From positions 124,001 through 188,000 of the forward strand of contig NZ_JAGQDC010000003.1 of the NCBI RefSeq assembly GCF_023282985.1: a stretch of DNA of 64,000 bases. The letters run 5' to 3'. A program made the translations under genes and the position numbers. Within the stretch, counting starts at the first letter, position 1. The number at the start of each line of letters is the position of its first letter. The DNA is from Serratia silvae (lineage in GTDB: Bacteria > Pseudomonadota > Gammaproteobacteria > Enterobacterales > Enterobacteriaceae). The notes under the pieces were generated by a model that did not search any database, had not been told where the DNA came from, and worked only from the letters and a program-made list of their open reading frames with translations. Positions 61,005 to 64,000 of this stretch are shown here, in pieces.

Positions 61005-61182
61005 GACTCTCTTCCTGCGTGATGAATAGGGCGGCGATGTTGTTAAACGGATGCAGCATGCGGCGACCTTACGGTCGAACATATTTGCTCCCGACAATTT
61101 AGCAACATTGCTAATGGGTCACCAATCTAAACTACTGTGGCGGGGAAGATGGGTAAGAAAACAGCGGTTGCTCCCGGCTGGC

Positions 61183-61211
61183 TTGCTATTTGCTTAGCCA
61201 TCATCGATAAT
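61183..61211 (+). promoter_or_regulatory. promoter of the 4.5S RNA gene
   Basis: TTGCTA at 61183-61188 and GATAAT at 61206-61211 with a 17-base spacer, followed by a GC-rich discriminator. Transcription would start near 61218, leaving a short 5' leader to be removed, as known for 4.5S RNA processing by RNase P. Confidence 0.75.
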
Positions 61212-61244
61212 GCCCACCGCTTCGCAATTCAAGAAGCCGTCAAT

Positions 61245-61357
61245 GGGGGCCCTGTTGGTTCTCCCGCAACACTAACTTGTGAACTCGGTCAGATCCGGAA
61301 GGAAGCAGCCGTAGCGAGTGACGTGTGTGCCGGGATGTAGCTGGCAGGGTCCCCACC
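61245..61357 (+). ncRNA. ffs: signal recognition particle 4.5S RNA
   Basis: About 113 bases forming a long hairpin; the ends GGGGGCCCTGTTGG and CTGGCAGGGTCCCCACC pair. The conserved Ffh-binding core is present: GGTCAGATCCGGAAGGAAGC on one side and GTGTGCCGGGATGTAGCTGG on the other, with the GGAA tetraloop. It binds Ffh and FtsY to target membrane proteins to the Sec translocon. It lies after atl, as in E. coli. Exact ends are judged by alignment to the E. coli RNA from memory. Confidence 0.96.
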
Positions 61358-61372
61358 AATTTCTAGTCCCCC

Positions 61373-61408
61373 CCAAAAAAAGCACCGACAAGCAACCGAT
61401 GCTCTTTT
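61373..61408. terminator. terminator between ffs and ade
   Basis: Seven-bp stem (61381-61387 with 61397-61403) flanked by seven A on the left and CTTTTCTT on the right. On the minus strand the single mismatch becomes a G-U pair and a run of seven T follows, so it serves ade well and ffs less strongly. Confidence 0.75.
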
Positions 61409-61416
61409 CTTGACGC

Positions 61417-63204
61417 TTATGCCGGAGTTTCCCAGCAGGCAACCAGCGGATCGACGATCTGGCGCGTTGTGCCGTCGGTCAGGCCCAAATCCGTCAAGTG
61501 TGGTCCGGCATTGCATGCCAGGCAGGTGCCTTCAATCGCTTTGAACACCCGGTAGGGCGGTTCCCAGTCTGCAACCTTGGCACTCAGGTCGCGCAGGTTT
61601 TTAAATTGCTGCGCCAGCTGTGCGGCGGGGAGATCGGAAAGCATCCCGGCGATCGGCATGGCCACCTGTGCCAATATTTCACCGTTCTGGCTAAGAGCCA
61701 TGCCGCCGCCGGTGGCGATCAATGCGTTGGCGGCCAGCGCCATGTCATGAGGGTCGCGACCCAGCACTACCAGGTTATGCGAATCATGAGAGTAGCTGGT
61801 GGCAATCGCCCCCCGTAATTCACCCCAACCTTCCAGTAATGCCAACTGAGGCTTGGCAGGATGCCGGGCGTGGCGATGCTGTACCCAGATCAGACTGAAC
61901 CCAGACGGGAGCTGTACCTTGCCGTTGCGGACTTCTACCGTGGTTTCATTCCATTGAGTGAAGCGTGCACCTTTGATATGGCGCAACGTGGCTTGGCCGT
62001 GGTGAATGGCGGCAACACGCATGATGAAATCATCGGCGGCCAATGGCGACAGGTGGAGCGTGTCACGCGGTGCGGATACGCCTGGCGTGGCTTGTACCGG
62101 AGCCAGCATTTTGCCCTGCTCTGCCAGACACTGGCCAGCAACGTACACCTGCCGGGCCTGGAGGTGTTCCAGTGAGTCAAAGACGACCATATCGGCGATC
62201 CTTCCTGCGGCAATCAGGCCCAGATCGTTACGTTGCAAGCGAATGGCGGCGTTGAGCGTTGCCATCCGTAACGCATCGGTGGCCGGTAATCCGTGTTCAA
62301 TCAGCAGATTGAGCAGGGCGATAATGCCGCCTTTCTCCAACAGCATATCGGGTGGCACATCATCGGTGCAGATGGTGATTTGGGAAGAGAAATGCGGTAG
62401 CGATTTTAATGCCGCAACAATTTCAGGCAACAGATAAGGATGAGAACCTCGGATCTCCAGCGTCAGCCCGGAGCGTAATTTCTCCAGGGCATCGGCGGCA
62501 GAGGTCAGTTCATGGTCGGAGGTCACGCCTGCGGCCAGATAGGCTTGCAGCTGCGGGCCACTCAAACCACGCGCATGGCCTTCAATCAGTTTGCCGCTGT
62601 TAAGCCCGGCGTTGAGGATTTCCTGCATCCGCTCGCTACCGTGCAGTACGCCGTGCATATCCATCACTTCCGCCACGCCGCCCACTTCGGGCCAGGCTAA
62701 CATGGTATCCATTTCATTGCCGCCAAAGTCGGCACCGGACATTTCCAGCCCGGGCGTTGAAGGTACGCTGGAGGGAGCCGCGCAGATCACCCGTAGAGGC
62801 AGATTGCGGCTGGCATCCACCGCGTAGCGCACTCCGGCAACGCCAAGCACGTTCGCCAATTCATGTGGATCCCAGAAGATAGTGGTGGTGCCCTGTGCGA
62901 CGACGATCTCGGCATAGCGTTCTGGCAGCAGATGGGAACTCTCAACGTGCACATGGGTATCGATCAGACCAGGGCTGAGGAAGGCCCCTGCCAAGTCTTG
63001 TGTCTGATGTGCCATTTGCAAAGAGCCACAAGGGTGAACGCTGGCGATCAGTGGGCCGACAATGCCAATATCAACCAAGCGGATCTCCCCGGTGACCATG
63101 TCGATCAGGTTGGCGTTGGTCAGCAAGAGATCAAACGGCGTATTACCCAGCGCGGCCTGTACGGCACGTTGGCGTTCACCGGTACTGACAGAAAAGGTGG
63201 TCAT
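61417..63204 (-). CDS. ade: adenine deaminase
   Basis: Amidohydrolase of 595 residues converting adenine to hypoxanthine in purine salvage. Metal-binding and catalytic motifs are LIDTHVHVESS, FWDPHELANV, EGHARGLSG, TSDHELTSA and CTDDVPP. Length and C-terminal domain fit the Ade family. In E. coli the ade gene lies elsewhere (next to uhpT), so its position beside ffs is a difference. It is divergent from a LysR-type gene 135 bases away, which may control it. Confidence 0.95.
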   Translation of the reverse strand: MTTFSVSTGERQRAVQAALGNTPFDLLLTNANLIDMVTGEIRLVDIGIVGPLIASVHPCGSLQMAHQTQDLAGAFLSPGLIDTHVHVESSHLLPERYAEIVVAQGTTTIFWDPHELANVLGVAGVRYAVDASRNLPLRVICAAPSSVPSTPGLEMSGADFGGNEMDTMLAWPEVGGVAEVMDMHGVLHGSERMQEILNAGLNSGKLIEGHARGLSGPQLQAYLAAGVTSDHELTSAADALEKLRSGLTLEIRGSHPYLLPEIVAALKSLPHFSSQITICTDDVPPDMLLEKGGIIALLNLLIEHGLPATDALRMATLNAAIRLQRNDLGLIAAGRIADMVVFDSLEHLQARQVYVAGQCLAEQGKMLAPVQATPGVSAPRDTLHLSPLAADDFIMRVAAIHHGQATLRHIKGARFTQWNETTVEVRNGKVQLPSGFSLIWVQHRHARHPAKPQLALLEGWGELRGAIATSYSHDSHNLVVLGRDPHDMALAANALIATGGGMALSQNGEILAQVAMPIAGMLSDLPAAQLAQQFKNLRDLSAKVADWEPPYRVFKAIEGTCLACNAGPHLTDLGLTDGTTRQIVDPLVACWETPA

Positions 63205-63339
63205 GATAATCCCCAGAATAAGAGTAAGGGGTTACTGTAGGCGGGGGCGTAAGCTTTGCACAGATGATTTAATTTATTGTGTGATAAGAAACGGTTATGC
63301 TGTGGCAAACGTTTACCTATTATTCTGGCAGGTTAGGCT

Positions 63340-64000
63340 ATGTCCGAGCCATGGCGACGGTTACCCGCGCTTTCCCTCAAGCAAATTCAGTACTTTGTGA
63401 CCCTGGCGCAGCTACGGCATTTCACCGATACCGCCAGCCGTCTGGCGATCAGTCAGCCCGCGTTAAGCAGTGCGCTGCGGCAAACCGAAACCGTGCTTGG
63501 CGGGAGGTTAGTCAATCGAACGGCCTCTGCGGTGACCCTGACGGAACTAGGCACGGCGATCCTGCCACATGCGCAGCGGCTGTTGAATGTGGCTCACGCT
63601 ACCTTTGATGATATGCAACGCGTCATGTTGGCCGGTGGGGATGGCACGTTACGTATTGGTCTGGTGCCTTCGGTGAGCAACCTGCTGTTTCCTGCTGTAC
63701 CGCGATTGCTGGCGCAACATTTCCCACGTTTACGCATAGAATTCCACGATCAAACTAATGATTCCCTGCTGCTACAGTTGGAGAATGGGCAAATAGATTT
63801 CGGCATTGGGGCTTTGGACAGTTCGGTGTCAGATCGGCTTGAGATCTATCCGTTGCAGGAAGATCCGTTTGTGGCGGTGATGCGTCGGGACGATCCCTTG
63901 GCTGAACCACATCATCTTCCTTGGCGGCAATTGGCTAACAGGGATATTGCGGTATTTTCGAAAGGGAACAGCAGTCGATTGGTGTCGGCATTGGCGGAAA
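63340..64000 (+). CDS. LysR-family transcriptional regulator (5' part, runs off the window)
   Basis: The first 220 codons are visible with no stop. The N-terminal winged helix-turn-helix (about residues 13-70, FVTLAQLRHFTDTASRLAIS then QPALSSALRQTE) is followed by a substrate-binding domain starting LRIGLVPSVSNLLFPAVPRLL. The ATG at 63340 has a modest binding site (GGTTAGG). It is divergent from ade, the classical arrangement for a LysR regulator and its target; control of adenine deaminase is inference. The specific family member is not recognised. Confidence 0.88.
   Translation, partial: MSEPWRRLPALSLKQIQYFVTLAQLRHFTDTASRLAISQPALSSALRQTETVLGGRLVNRTASAVTLTELGTAILPHAQRLLNVAHATFDDMQRVMLAGGDGTLRIGLVPSVSNLLFPAVPRLLAQHFPRLRIEFHDQTNDSLLLQLENGQIDFGIGALDSSVSDRLEIYPLQEDPFVAVMRRDDPLAEPHHLPWRQLANRDIAVFSKGNSSRLVSALAE

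Overview
The window looks like a chromosomal segment of an enterobacterium, most likely Serratia or a close relative in Yersiniaceae. Nearly every protein from queA onward is recognisably close to its E. coli counterpart, and most genes follow the E. coli backbone order queA-tgt-yajC-secDF ... yajI-nrdR-ribD-ribH-nusB-thiL ... dxs-ispA-xseB-thiI-yajL-panE-yajQ-yajR-cyoEDCBA-ampG-yajG-bolA-tig-clpPX-lon-hupB-ppiD-ybaV-fadM-queC-ybaE-cof ... decR-mdlAB-glnK-amtB-tesB-ybaY-atl-ffs. Differences from E. coli order are a tetrathionate respiration locus between secF and yajI, no pgpA or yajO between thiL and dxs, a His-rich DUF4198 gene after thiI, a cysteine synthase-like gene beside decR, and adenine deaminase with a divergent LysR gene after ffs. 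Two ERIC-type repeats support an enterobacterial host. The genus is inferred, not proven.

Layout. Positions 1-2252 hold an accessory, A+T-richer type VI secretion module: the C-terminal part of a probable effector, a DUF3396-family immunity protein and a small PAAR spike-tip protein. Positions 2360-7845 are queuosine tRNA modification (queA, tgt) and Sec translocon accessory genes (yajC, secD, secF). Positions 7902-15271 are ttrR-ttrS (minus) divergent from ttrB-ttrC-ttrA (plus), a complete anaerobic tetrathionate reductase with its two-component system. Positions 15322-24660 are cofactor and isoprenoid genes: yajI, nrdR, ribD, ribH, nusB and thiL, then dxs, ispA and xseB on the minus strand, and thiI. 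Positions 24835-29189 are the DUF4198 gene with a Zur-like operator, yajL, panE, yajQ and yajR.

Positions 29393-36751 carry the cytochrome bo3 operon (cyoABCDE, minus), ampG and lipoprotein yajG. Positions 37105-46704 are bolA and the protein quality-control set tig, clpP, clpX, lon, hupB and ppiD, with a sigma-32-type promoter before lon. Positions 46711-51657 are bounded by two inverted ERIC copies and contain ybaV, fadM, queC, ybaE and cof. Then come the PLP enzyme/decR pair, the mdlAB exporter, the nitrogen-regulated glnK-amtB operon with sigma-54 and NtrC sites, tesB, ybaY, atl, the 4.5S RNA gene, adenine deaminase and the 5' part of a LysR regulator running off the right edge.

The most interesting signals outside ordinary genes are: a pair of GTGGT/ACCAC inverted repeats between ttrS and ttrB (candidate TtrR operator); a Zur-like palindrome in front of the His-rich DUF4198 gene; a perfect 16-bp inverted repeat in the thiI leader; a decayed duplicate of the 3' end of the cysteine synthase-like gene; the missing pgpA; and the unrecognised effector at the left edge. 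I saw no CRISPR array, insertion sequence, prophage or tRNA gene.
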